This document shows, piece by piece, positions 6,974 through 14,197 of a stretch of 17,197 bases of DNA (positions are counted from its first letter, which is position 1; each line of letters starts with the position of its first letter). The position numbers and the translations under genes were made by a program. This DNA comes from Candidatus Njordarchaeum guaymasense (GTDB lineage Archaea > Asgardarchaeota > Njordarchaeia > Njordarchaeales > Njordarchaeaceae), in NCBI GenBank assembly GCA_030587605.1, contig JAUQYT010000181.1, forward strand, positions 1-17,197, given 5' to 3'. The notes below the pieces were generated by a model that saw nothing but the letters and a program-made list of their open reading frames with translations, had not been told where the DNA came from and did not search any database.

Positions 6974-8719
6974 ATGGGCACTACCAAAGTTTCGGATATA
7001 GTGGTCAGGATTGCCGGAGAATCAGGCGAAGGAATAATCACAACCGGTGACATCCTAACCTACGCTGCCGCCAAGCAAGGCTTAAACGTTTCCACATTTA
7101 GAACTTATCCAGCTGAGGTCACGGGTGGTCGAAGTCTTTTCCAAGTAAGACTTGGAACAGAGCGACACTTGTCTCCTTGGAATTCCATGGACATCTTAGT
7201 GGCATTTGACGAGGAGGCATATGACTCAAATATCGAAAGTCTGCATGAAAAAGGACTATTAGTCTATGATCCGGATCTTCACAGTCCTTCGGCGAAACAA
7301 GGATCCGCTAATATTTTCTATGGTTTGCCCATGACTAACATATCTAAGGAGAAAGTAGGACTCGCAAGAACCAAGAACATGGTTGCGCTAGGGGCCGCGG
7401 CTTGCATACACTCAATACCCTACGCAAACATAGCAGATGTGGCCCAGAAGAGGTTCAAAGGCATGGACAAGACTACCATGGACAAGAACGCCGAAGCAAT
7501 AAAGCTTGGCTATGAACACGCGGAGAAGAATTCCCCCATCAGATTCGAGTTCCCAAAGGTGAAGATTTCCCCGAACAGAATATTCCTAACTGGAAACATC
7601 GCTATTGCTCTAGGAGCGATAGCAGTCGGATGCAGATTCTTCGCAGGTTACCCCATAACTCCCTCAACAACTATCCTAGAATACCTATCACGTGAATTCC
7701 CAAAGTTTGGCGGCAACATGTTTCAAACTGAGGACGAGCTTGCCGCTCTCTCCGCCGCAATAGGAGCTTCATTTGGCGGAGTGAAGGCGATGACCGCAAC
7801 CTCGGGACCAGGTTTCTCACTCATGGCCGAAACACTCGATCTCGCTTCGATCGCTGAGATACCTGTTGTAATAGTTAATGTCCAGAGAGCTGGCCCAAGC
7901 ACTGGCATGCCAACGAAAACCGAGCAAGGCGATCTGAATGCAGCACTGTACCAAGGGCATGGCGATGCACCGAGAATCGTGCTAGCACCAGCAAATGTTG
8001 AGGACTGCTTCTACTTGACTATCAAAGCATTCAACCTAGCTGAAAGACTCCAGATGCCAGCAATAGTGCTCTCAGAGCAACAGCTCTCAGATCGAGCTGA
8101 TATGATCGAGAAACCCAACCTATCACGAATCAAGGTTGAAGACAGATTGAAACCAAACTACGAAGATGTAAGAAAGGAAGGAGTCTACAAGCGTTACGCT
8201 ATCACCGAAGACGGTATTTCCCCTATGTCTACACCTGGCGATAGATACGGTATCTATATTTCTGAGAGCCTTGAGCGATTAGAAAATGCGACGTTCAGCT
8301 ATGAGCCTGAGACCCACAAAGTGATGATGGAGAAAAGGTTCCGCAAACTCAAGAAAGCTGAAAACGAACCGAATATGACAAGAACATACCCAGCTGAAAA
8401 CAGGAAAGCTGACCTTGGCGTAATCAGCTGGGGACCTTCAGAAGACGCCGTCATCGAAGCAGTAACCAAGGCAAACAAGCAAGGCAAAAGCATTTCATCG
8501 CTGCACATATTAATGCTTTCACCTCTGCCAACTAAGCAGATCAAACCGTATCTGGACGGCGTTAACAAGTTCATTGTAGCTGAGCTGAATCAGACTGGCC
8601 ATCTCGCCAGTCTACTGGCAAAGACTTTCCTACGAGAATCGATTCCACTTAGGAAGACGACTGGACTACCATTCACGGCAGACGAGATCTTCCGGAAAAT
8701 TATGGAGGTAACCCCCTAA
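6974..8719 (+). CDS. korA: 2-oxoacid:ferredoxin oxidoreductase, fused gamma-alpha subunit (KorA type)
   Basis: Large subunit of a two-subunit enzyme that oxidises a 2-oxoacid with CoA to acyl-CoA and CO2, reducing ferredoxin, or runs in reverse. The 581-aa chain starts with a gamma domain (residues 1 to about 190; IAGESGEGIITTGD and the YPAEVTGG-R phrase), then the alpha/pyrimidine-binding domain with the YPITPST signature near residue 226, the TEDELAAL segment with the activating Glu, and TATSGPGFSLM. A C-terminal transketolase-like domain follows from about 460. This gamma-alpha order is typical of archaeal and actinobacterial two-subunit enzymes. It carries no ferredoxin domain. The partner beta gene follows 47 bases downstream. 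ATG 6950 is an in-frame alternative start, but ATG 6974 has the GGAGGA and gives the usual N-terminus. YPITP suggests 2-oxoglutarate or a broad substrate range; which one is inferred. Confidence 0.93.
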   Translation: MGTTKVSDIVVRIAGESGEGIITTGDILTYAAAKQGLNVSTFRTYPAEVTGGRSLFQVRLGTERHLSPWNSMDILVAFDEEAYDSNIESLHEKGLLVYDPDLHSPSAKQGSANIFYGLPMTNISKEKVGLARTKNMVALGAAACIHSIPYANIADVAQKRFKGMDKTTMDKNAEAIKLGYEHAEKNSPIRFEFPKVKISPNRIFLTGNIAIALGAIAVGCRFFAGYPITPSTTILEYLSREFPKFGGNMFQTEDELAALSAAIGASFGGVKAMTATSGPGFSLMAETLDLASIAEIPVVIVNVQRAGPSTGMPTKTEQGDLNAALYQGHGDAPRIVLAPANVEDCFYLTIKAFNLAERLQMPAIVLSEQQLSDRADMIEKPNLSRIKVEDRLKPNYEDVRKEGVYKRYAITEDGISPMSTPGDRYGIYISESLERLENATFSYEPETHKVMMEKRFRKLKKAENEPNMTRTYPAENRKADLGVISWGPSEDAVIEAVTKANKQGKSISSLHILMLSPLPTKQIKPYLDGVNKFIVAELNQTGHLASLLAKTFLRESIPLRKTTGLPFTADEIFRKIMEVTP

Positions 8720-8766
8720 ACAAGTACCCCCAAGGAAATAGTAGTAAGAATGGAGGGAAAGAAGAA

Positions 8767-9618
8767 GTGGCAACAGCAACTAGACAAAAATTCTCCCCAT
8801 CAGATTACAAGGGTGATGTGAAACCTGTTTGGTGTCCAGGCTGTGGAGACTACGGCGTGTATACTGCTCTCACAAACGCGTTGAGTGAGGAAAACTATAA
8901 CCCATGGGAGGTTGCCGTGATCTCAGGCATAGGCTGCGCAAGCAGGACTCCAAGTTTCTTGAGAGTATATGGGTTTCACACGGTCCATGGCAGGGCTCTT
9001 GCACTAGCCACAGGTCTAAAAATCGCGCGACCAGACCTCCATGTTGTCGTGGTTGCAGGCGACGGGGATGGAATATCTATAGGCGGAGGGCATTTCATAC
9101 ACACATCAAGGCGTAACGTTGAGCTAACGTACATAATCATGAATAATTCGATATACGGGCAGACGAAAGGACAGGCATCACCAACCACTCTGGAGGACGC
9201 TGTCACAAGGAGTACGCCGTATGGAGTATTCGACAAGCCCTTGAACCCTTCGGCAATAGCGATAGTTGCGGGTGCGAGTTTTGTGGCTAGAGGATTCGCA
9301 GGTAACCCAAAGCAGTTGACTGAACTGATTGTGAAAGCATTTGAGCATAAAGGCTTCGCATTTGTTGAAGCTGTTAGCCCTTGTGTCACTTTCAACAACA
9401 CCTACAGTTCCATTAAGACCCGAGCTAAGAACATAGATGAATCGCACAAGGTAACGAACAAGATTGAAGCCATAGACATAGCTCTCAAAGAGGACCAACT
9501 GTTCTTTGGAGTTTTATACGATGTTCACGTTCCAACGATGAATGAGAAGATGAGCGCTCTAAACGAGAAGATGAAGGGCAAAACAACCTTGGTAGAGCTG
9601 CTAACCAGCTCATCATAG
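8767..9618 (+). CDS. korB: 2-oxoacid:ferredoxin oxidoreductase beta subunit (KorB type, two-subunit enzyme)
   Basis: Thiamine-diphosphate and [4Fe-4S]-binding subunit, 283 aa, partner of the preceding gamma-alpha subunit. Cluster ligands are visible in WCPGCGDYG (two Cys, residues 23-26), SGIGCASR (Cys 57) and SPCVTFN (Cys about 204). The thiamine-diphosphate site is GDGDGISIGGGHF at about residues 98-110 continuing to MNNSIYGQTKGQASPTT at about 125-141. The K-G-Q-x-S-P-T stretch is the form seen in two-subunit 2-oxoacid oxidoreductases, where the Lys and neighbours contact the 2-oxoacid and CoA. The start is GTG 8767 with GGAGGG nine bases upstream. Electrons leave to free ferredoxin, since no ferredoxin gene follows. 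The 135-bp gap after it holds pyrimidine-rich tracts and the promoter of the next gene. Confidence 0.95.
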   Translation: MATATRQKFSPSDYKGDVKPVWCPGCGDYGVYTALTNALSEENYNPWEVAVISGIGCASRTPSFLRVYGFHTVHGRALALATGLKIARPDLHVVVVAGDGDGISIGGGHFIHTSRRNVELTYIIMNNSIYGQTKGQASPTTLEDAVTRSTPYGVFDKPLNPSAIAIVAGASFVARGFAGNPKQLTELIVKAFEHKGFAFVEAVSPCVTFNNTYSSIKTRAKNIDESHKVTNKIEAIDIALKEDQLFFGVLYDVHVPTMNEKMSALNEKMKGKTTLVELLTSSS

Positions 9619-9677
9619 CGCCAAGCTGACCCAATCTAATTCACTAGCTTCTGAAGTCCTCTTCTATAACGTTTCTG

Positions 9678-9716
9678 AGCTTCTTTAGGTACAGCGCTGA
9701 AGCTGGATCTTATATA
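9678..9716 (+). promoter_or_regulatory. Inverted repeat and TATA-like box upstream of the GNAT gene
   Basis: AGCTTC (9678-9683) and GAAGCT (9699-9704) form 6-bp arms around a 15-nt spacer. They are followed at once by CTTATATAG (9709-9717), a good TATA-like box about 40 bases before ATG 9754. The transcript would start near 9738, leaving a leader of about 15 bases without a Shine-Dalgarno. The inverted repeat could instead be the 3'-end hairpin of the korB transcript. Confidence 0.45.
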
Positions 9717-9753
9717 GCAAGTATTCCTCATTTTCAAACTGGGTTGAATCATT

Positions 9754-10224
9754 ATGAAACGGGATTTCATTATTCGCCACATTGAACCAGGGGAATTAGA
9801 CTCATTACTCACCCTCTATAGCCACCTTCATCGTAAGGACGCACCACTGCCAGAAAAACCCGAATTGGACGCAATATGGGCGGAGATCGTTTCGAATCCC
9901 ATCTTGCATTATATTGCCGGGGAATGGGAGAATGAGATCGTGTCGTCTTGCACGATCGCGATAATTCCCAACCTCACGCGGGGCGCGCGCCCGTACGGGT
10001 TGATTGAGAATGTCGTCACACGTGCTGACCTTCGCAAGCGCGGGTTCGGAACCGCGATTCTCCGTTACGCTCTTCAGGTAGCGTGGGGGATGAATTGTTA
10101 CAAAGTAATGCTCCTCACAGGGTCAGAAGAAGAAAGCACACTCCAATTTTATGAGGGCGCGGGATTCAAGCGAGGAATCAAGTTGGGTTTTGTCGCCTAT
10201 CCGCCAGGAAAGGACCAGGCCTGA
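9754..10224 (+). CDS. GNAT-family N-acetyltransferase, 156 aa
   Basis: A soluble acetyl-CoA-dependent transferase; the acceptor substrate is unknown. The whole chain is one GNAT domain of normal length. Motif A, which binds the acetyl-CoA pyrophosphate, is VVTRADLRKRGFGTAIL at residues 87-103 with the R-x-x-G-x-G form. Motif B is YEGAGFKRG at about 133-141, preceded by LLTGSEEES, the usual strand and substrate loop. A short predicted leader (TATA at 9709-9717) and no Shine-Dalgarno suggest its own transcript. It ends two bases before the stop codon of the convergent dehydrogenase. Parts are richer in G+C than its neighbours (the stretch near 9976-9996 is almost all G and C), which may hint at recent acquisition, though this is weak evidence. 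Confidence 0.9.
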   Translation: MKRDFIIRHIEPGELDSLLTLYSHLHRKDAPLPEKPELDAIWAEIVSNPILHYIAGEWENEIVSSCTIAIIPNLTRGARPYGLIENVVTRADLRKRGFGTAILRYALQVAWGMNCYKVMLLTGSEEESTLQFYEGAGFKRGIKLGFVAYPPGKDQA

Positions 10225-10226
10225 AC

Positions 10227-11168
10227 TTAGACTGGTTCAAAGGCGTGCATGGTTTCCAGATGGTTGAGCATCTTGAGGAACAGTCTATCCCTCTTCTTGA
10301 GGATTTCCTCCTCGCTACGTCCACCATAGTCGTAGAAACCTTTGGATGTCTTCGCCCCGAGCTCTCCTCTCTTCACTTTCTCCTCGAAGACGCGGTAAGT
10401 CCCACCGAAGCTTTTCATTCCGTCGAGTACCATGTCAAGACCGGTGAAGTCATAGGTCTGAACCACGCCAATAATGGGAAGCCGAATTCCCAGGCTGGTC
10501 TTCACAGCGAAATCGATATCCGCTGAAGTTACCCAGCCCTTGTCCAATAACTCCAACACCGTCGCGAAGATGACATTTTGAATCCGGTTGACAATGAAAG
10601 AGCGGACAAACTTCTTCAATATTATTGGTCTCTTGCCGAGCCGCTCCATCAACTTTGCGGCGAAGGTGACGACTTCTGCAGAAGTCTTAGCTCCCGGAAC
10701 CACCTCAACCAAGGGAATTATGTGTGCCGGATTGAACCAATGGGTTATAACTAGCCGCTCAGGGTTTCCGACCTCCACAGTGCTAAATATGTCCAATCCC
10801 GAGGTGTTGCTGGCCAAAACCGTGTCCCCAGAGCAGACTTCATCCAACTGCGAGAATACTTTCCTCTTCAAATCGGGAATCTCAGGCACCACCTCAATGG
10901 CAAAGTCCACCCCCTTAGCGGCGGCAGACAGATCCGTTGAAGGGTGAATGCGCTTCAAAACCGCTGCGATCTCATTCTTGGGTATACGGCTGAACTCCGC
11001 CAACACACTCAGATTAGATTTTATCAGGCCAATGGCACGCTCCAGAACCTTCTCATTCAAATCTACAAGGCCAACCTCAATCCCAGCCTGTGCAAAGACT
11101 TGGGCAATAGAATGCCCCATGACACCAGCACCAACAACCACGACTCTCCTAACATCTTGCGGGTCCAC
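10227..11168 (-). CDS. 3-hydroxyacyl-CoA dehydrogenase (3-hydroxybutyryl-CoA dehydrogenase-like), 313 aa
   Basis: NAD(P)-dependent oxidoreductase that interconverts 3-hydroxyacyl-CoA and 3-ketoacyl-CoA, of the single-function Hbd/FadB2 type. The N-terminal Rossmann fold has VVVGAGVMGHSIA (glycine motif, residues 10-22) and an Asp ending the second strand (VDLNEK), which favours NAD. Catalytic residues are visible: Ser120-Asn121 in ASNTSGL, His143 and Asn146 in THWFNPAH, and Glu155 in IPLVEV. The C-terminal helical domain has FIVNRI and ends with the family's KTSKGFYDYGG. The HWFNPAHIIPLVEV variant occurs in side branches of the family that act on other 3-hydroxy compounds, so the substrate is uncertain. 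GTG 11168 has GGAGG seven bases upstream. A TATA-like box lies at 11246-11254 and a palindrome at the expected transcript start. Confidence 0.9.
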   Translation of the reverse strand: MDPQDVRRVVVVGAGVMGHSIAQVFAQAGIEVGLVDLNEKVLERAIGLIKSNLSVLAEFSRIPKNEIAAVLKRIHPSTDLSAAAKGVDFAIEVVPEIPDLKRKVFSQLDEVCSGDTVLASNTSGLDIFSTVEVGNPERLVITHWFNPAHIIPLVEVVPGAKTSAEVVTFAAKLMERLGKRPIILKKFVRSFIVNRIQNVIFATVLELLDKGWVTSADIDFAVKTSLGIRLPIIGVVQTYDFTGLDMVLDGMKSFGGTYRVFEEKVKRGELGAKTSKGFYDYGGRSEEEILKKRDRLFLKMLNHLETMHAFEPV

Positions 11169-11223
11169 AATTACCCCTCCATTCTGATCATATCATGATT
11201 AAAGAACACGACCACTTGACCTA

Positions 11224-11235
11224 ACAAGATCTTGT
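11224..11235. promoter_or_regulatory. 12-bp palindrome at the predicted start of the dehydrogenase transcript
   Basis: ACAAGATCTTGT is a perfect 12-bp palindrome. The minus-strand TATA-like box ATATTTAAG lies at 11246-11254, about 25 bases away, so the palindrome covers the predicted transcript start of the hydroxyacyl-CoA dehydrogenase gene. This is a typical position for a repressor operator. Confidence 0.4.
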
Positions 11236-11245
11236 GATTTCCACG

Positions 11246-11254
11246 CTTAAATAT
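11246..11254 (-). promoter_or_regulatory. TATA-like box for the hydroxyacyl-CoA dehydrogenase gene
   Basis: On the minus strand this reads ATATTTAAG (within CCATATTTAAGCG), about 80 bases ahead of GTG 11168. The leader of about 55 bases includes the GGAGG next to the start codon. Confidence 0.45.
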
Positions 11255-11266
11255 GGATTCAATTGA

Positions 11267-11304
11267 AAGGAAAAACAAGAAGAGGAGCTCCACTGGAGAG
11301 CTCT
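11267..11304 (-). terminator. Stem-loop plus T-rich tract ending the kor operon
   Basis: On the minus strand, about 55 bases after the korG stop, GAGCTC-TCCAGTG-GAGCTC can form a 6-bp stem. It is followed by CTCTTCTTGTTTTTCCTTT, the T-rich tract expected at archaeal transcript ends. The 189-bp gap 11169-11357 otherwise holds only the promoter of the downstream dehydrogenase gene. Confidence 0.5.
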
Positions 11305-11357
11305 CAAACTCTAAGGAGAGACATTCAGTTAGCGCCGCAGGTCAAAGCAGGATGAAC

Positions 11358-11903
11358 CTAGCTTTTCAACAGTTTCTTGCCGTATTCGTAGCCTTTTTCA
11401 AAAGCCGTCAAATTCAGTTTTTCTGTTCCCTTGGGAATGTTCTCTTTTATCGATTCTCTGATGGCGTTTTGATCCACGATTCCTGTGATAGCAGTGAAAG
11501 CACCTAGCATGACAATGTTTGCGACTATTTTTCCTCCGAGTTCTTCGGCGATCTTTGTAGCTGGAACATGAAACACCTTGACGTTTTTGAGATCCTTCTC
11601 TTTAGGAATCATGTCGGGGTCCAGAATCATTGTTCCACCGGCTTTCACATCCTCCGCGTAGTCATTGTAAGCGTGTTGAGACATTACGACCAGCACATCA
11701 GGTTCAATCACTTTCGGAAAATCTATGTCCTGTTCAGAAATGACTATCTCAGACTTGCACGCTCCACCTCTTGACTCAGGACCATACGACTGTGTTTGGA
11801 CAGCATTCTTTCCCCCGTGTATGCAAGCGCCTGCAGCCGTAATAATCCCAGATTTAATGATGCCTTGACCACCGAAACCCGCAAATCTGACTTCAATCCG
11901 CAT
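11358..11903 (-). CDS. korG: 2-oxoacid:ferredoxin oxidoreductase gamma subunit
   Basis: Gamma subunit (181 aa) of the four-subunit 2-oxoacid:ferredoxin oxidoreductase encoded with the three genes upstream. The protein starts with the family's RFAGFGGQGIIKSGIIT (residues 5-21), followed by the QTQSYGPESRGGACKSEIVIS segment, both diagnostic of gamma chains that help bind CoA and bridge alpha and beta. The length is normal. It contains no cysteine-rich cluster motif. It begins ten bases after the korB stop and is the last gene of the operon; a stem-loop with a T-rich tract follows. The Shine-Dalgarno is weak (AAGG about 15 bases upstream), so translation may depend on coupling to korB. Confidence 0.95.
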   Translation of the reverse strand: MRIEVRFAGFGGQGIIKSGIITAAGACIHGGKNAVQTQSYGPESRGGACKSEIVISEQDIDFPKVIEPDVLVVMSQHAYNDYAEDVKAGGTMILDPDMIPKEKDLKNVKVFHVPATKIAEELGGKIVANIVMLGAFTAITGIVDQNAIRESIKENIPKGTEKLNLTAFEKGYEYGKKLLKS

Positions 11904-11913
11904 ACTACATCAT

Positions 11914-12765
11914 CTACCTTGATGCCTTCTCGTTAATCTGAGACATCTTCTCATGAAGTAGCTTTTCATAACTTGGCTTCTCTACGTCCACAAACTCCCC
12001 TACAGGTATTCTATCAGGGGTTATCTCAGCTTTACCCGGGTCTGAAAAGCTCTCCACCACAGAGGCTTTTTTGAACCATTCCATATTCTCTAGACCAGTC
12101 TTCATCTTATTGTAGCGACCGAAAATCTCTGGGCAAGGCGATATTACTTCGATGAAGCTGAAACCTTCTTTCTGCAACATCTTCTTTATAGACTGTGTTA
12201 ATCTGACCACGTGCAGGGTTGTCCATCTGGCCACATAAACGGCTCCCGACGCCGCTGCCAGGTGCATGAGGTTGAAAGGATGTTCAATGTTTCCATAATA
12301 GGTCGTCGTTGTTCTTGATTCAAGCGGCGTCGTTGGACCCGCTTGTCCACCTGTCATTCCATAGTTGAAGTTGTTTGCACAGATCACCTTGATCCCCAAG
12401 TTTCTGCGGGCAGCGTGGATGAAATGATTCCCACCGATCGCAAACAGGTCACCATCTCCGCTTACAACAACAACCTGCAATTCTGGATTCGCCAGCTTCA
12501 CTCCTGTCGCAAAAGCTAGTGCACGCCCGTGCGTAGTGTGGAACGAATCCGTATTTGTGTAACCCGCAGTGCGACCAATGCAACCTATACCTGATACGAC
12601 AACGATCTTGTCAATGTCAGCCTTTAGCTCATCCAAAGCGTGAACAAAACAGTTCAAAACAATACCGTTACCGCATCCCGGACACCATATATGTGGCATC
12701 ATTGCCTGTCTCAAGTACTTCAAAAAGGGATGTTCAACCGTTTGTTCAACAGTTTGTTCAACCAT
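11914..12765 (-). CDS. korB: 2-oxoacid:ferredoxin oxidoreductase beta subunit (four-subunit enzyme)
   Basis: Thiamine-diphosphate and [4Fe-4S] subunit, 283 aa. Cluster cysteines are in WCPGCGNG (residues 28-31), SGIGCIGR (Cys 62) and ISPCPEI (about 211). The thiamine-diphosphate site runs from SGDGDLFAIGGNHF (about 103-116) to ANNFNYGMTGGQAGPTTP (about 130-147). The Y-G-M-T-G-G-Q form is the one found in 2-oxoglutarate and related KOR enzymes, unlike the Y-G-Q-T-K-G-Q of the other beta subunit in this window, so the two likely differ in substrate or CoA contacts. Its ATG overlaps the korA stop codon (TGATG), so the two are translationally coupled; GGGGGAG lies upstream. The first residues are a repeated VEQT (MVEQTVEQTVEH) from a 12-base tandem repeat absent from typical homologues. 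Confidence 0.95.
   Translation of the reverse strand: MVEQTVEQTVEHPFLKYLRQAMMPHIWCPGCGNGIVLNCFVHALDELKADIDKIVVVSGIGCIGRTAGYTNTDSFHTTHGRALAFATGVKLANPELQVVVVSGDGDLFAIGGNHFIHAARRNLGIKVICANNFNYGMTGGQAGPTTPLESRTTTTYYGNIEHPFNLMHLAAASGAVYVARWTTLHVVRLTQSIKKMLQKEGFSFIEVISPCPEIFGRYNKMKTGLENMEWFKKASVVESFSDPGKAEITPDRIPVGEFVDVEKPSYEKLLHEKMSQINEKASR
12729..12762 (-). repeat. 12-base tandem repeat in the korB N-terminus
   Basis: On the minus strand, GTTGAACAAACT, GTTGAACAAACG and a partial GTTGAACA follow directly after the korB start codon. The in-frame unit encodes VEQT and adds eight residues or so to the N-terminus. Confidence 0.7.
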
Positions 12766-13916
12766 CAGCGACTCCCCCTGATTGCCTGAAGAACTTCTGC
12801 TGGAGTATGAGGGTCTTCACCTAACTTTCCAAGAAAGGTTACAGGTGTCTCCTTCGCGGTCCTCTCAACTTCCCGCACTAACTGTCCACAGTTCATCTCG
12901 GGAACCACTATGGCCTTTACCTGTTTTGCCATATCTGCAACCTGTTTCTCTGGGAACGGCCACAATGTGACTGGACGGAGAAGGCCTGCCTTTATGCCCT
13001 TTTCTCTCGCTTTCCTTACTGCGCTTAGAGCAGCTCGGGCAACTATCCCGTAGGCAACTACGCCGATTTCTGCGTCTTCAAGCATCACTTCTTCAACTTT
13101 TGTGATTTTGTCCGTATTTCTACCTATCTTGTCACACAGTCGTCTAACAAGCTTCGTCTGATCCTCTGAGCTTGATGTTCGTGGGAAGCCACGTTCATCG
13201 TGAGTCAAGCCCGTCGCATGAAAATGATATCCTTCACCAAAACAGGCCATTGGTGGAACTAAGTCGTTGTCAGGCATAAAAGGTTCGTATCTGTCTGGCG
13301 AAACATTAGGTTTCTTGCGGTTCACTATCCTTATTCTGTCAGGCGGAGGTATCACAACCTTTTCCCACATATGTCCAACAATTTCGTCTCCCATGAGCAG
13401 GGTAGGAACTCTGTAGGTTTCAGAGAGGTTGAAAGCCTCAATTGTCAAGTCAAACATTTCCTGAACAGAACAAGGCGACAAGGCGATAATTCCATAATCT
13501 CCGTGGGAACCCCATTTCGCCTGCATCACATCCTGCTGTCCAGGCAGAGTCGGTTGTCCAGTGCTTGGTCCCCCACGCATAATGTCGACCACTACGCATG
13601 GTGCTTCCGTCATCACGGCCAAACCTATGTTCTCCTGCATAAGGCTGAAGCCTGGCCCGGAGGTGGCGGTCATAGCCTTCAAGCCAGTATAAGAAGCTCC
13701 AATGACGGCCGCAATTGACGCGATTTCATCTTCCATCTGGATGTAGATTCCACCGAACTCTGGCATTCTCTGTGAGAGGTGTTCAGCGATTTCTGTTGCA
13801 GGTGTAATGGGATAACCAGCGAAAAACCTGCAACCAGCTACTATTGCGCCCTCAGCGCATGCAACGTCACCATTCATAAAGTGAGAACCAGTAGGCAAAG
13901 CTCGTTTGTGGCTCAT
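12765..13916 (-). CDS. korA: 2-oxoacid:ferredoxin oxidoreductase alpha subunit (four-subunit enzyme)
   Basis: Alpha subunit, 383 aa, of the four-subunit 2-oxoacid:ferredoxin oxidoreductase, probably KOR (2-oxoglutarate to succinyl-CoA or the reverse). Residues 1-20 (MSHKRALPTGSHFMNGDVAC) carry the family N-terminus L-P-x-G-x-x-F-M-x-G. GCRFFAGYPITPATE at about 28-42 contains the YPITP signature, followed by MEDEIASIAA with the thiamine-activating Glu, TATSGPGFSLMQENIG, and MRGGPSTGQPTLPGQQD. The C-terminal domain ends with LRPVTLWPFPEKQV and the PEMNCGQL segment, typical of KorA. ATG 13916 overlaps the ferredoxin stop as ATGA with AAGGA eight bases upstream and gives the usual N-terminus; ATG 13925 is an in-frame alternative whose ribosome site would touch the start codon. 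The downstream korB overlaps by one base. Confidence 0.95.
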   Translation of the reverse strand: MSHKRALPTGSHFMNGDVACAEGAIVAGCRFFAGYPITPATEIAEHLSQRMPEFGGIYIQMEDEIASIAAVIGASYTGLKAMTATSGPGFSLMQENIGLAVMTEAPCVVVDIMRGGPSTGQPTLPGQQDVMQAKWGSHGDYGIIALSPCSVQEMFDLTIEAFNLSETYRVPTLLMGDEIVGHMWEKVVIPPPDRIRIVNRKKPNVSPDRYEPFMPDNDLVPPMACFGEGYHFHATGLTHDERGFPRTSSSEDQTKLVRRLCDKIGRNTDKITKVEEVMLEDAEIGVVAYGIVARAALSAVRKAREKGIKAGLLRPVTLWPFPEKQVADMAKQVKAIVVPEMNCGQLVREVERTAKETPVTFLGKLGEDPHTPAEVLQAIRGSR

Positions 13917-14197
13917 GTATAACATCCTTCTTTACAGGGTTTCACAGTAACATAAATGGCAAAATCTGGACAGACGGCTGTGCAGAAACTGCAGACGACA
14001 CATTTCTCTTCATCAACGATCTTGGGTGGATGAACACCGCGGGCATTTATTTCCTCCGATTCTTCTAGAACCTTCTTCGGACAGAATTGAATGCAAAAGC
14101 TGCAACCTTTGCATTGGTCCTTAATCAAGTGTATTTCTCCTTTTGGCGGCTTCTCCTTCTTGCCGTCAAGGGGTGGATGTCTAATTCTTTCAGGCAT
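13913..14197 (-). CDS. korD: Ferredoxin-type 2x[4Fe-4S] delta subunit of the 2-oxoacid oxidoreductase
   Basis: Small electron-transfer subunit, 94 aa, that takes electrons from the KorB cluster to external ferredoxin or, here, possibly to the co-encoded HdrA. It has two complete clusters, C-x2-C-x2-C-x3-C-P at residues 29-40 (CKGCSFCIQFCP) and at 66-77 (CVVCSFCTAVCP). Two further cysteines near the end (88 and 92, CKEGC) are not part of the standard motifs. The N-terminal 25 residues are basic and Pro-rich. ATG 14197 is preferred over the GTG just before it (14200); AGGTGGG lies upstream. The start lies inside the end of the HdrA gene (8-base overlap) and the stop overlaps the korA start, so the genes are translationally coupled. 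Confidence 0.93.
   Translation of the reverse strand: MPERIRHPPLDGKKEKPPKGEIHLIKDQCKGCSFCIQFCPKKVLEESEEINARGVHPPKIVDEEKCVVCSFCTAVCPDFAIYVTVKPCKEGCYT

Noticed and set aside
8976..9498. Two minus-strand open frames opposite the korB gene of the two-subunit enzyme
   Set aside because: Both mirror a well-conserved coding region; the translations show no domain pattern and no ribosome site.
10944..11198. Plus-strand open frames across the start of the hydroxyacyl-CoA dehydrogenase gene
   Set aside because: They are antisense to the NAD-binding motif of a clear gene and lack any initiation signal.
11253..11507. Plus-strand open frame spanning the gap and the end of korG
   Set aside because: It overlaps the predicted terminator and the conserved korG end, and its translation is low in complexity with no recognisable pattern.
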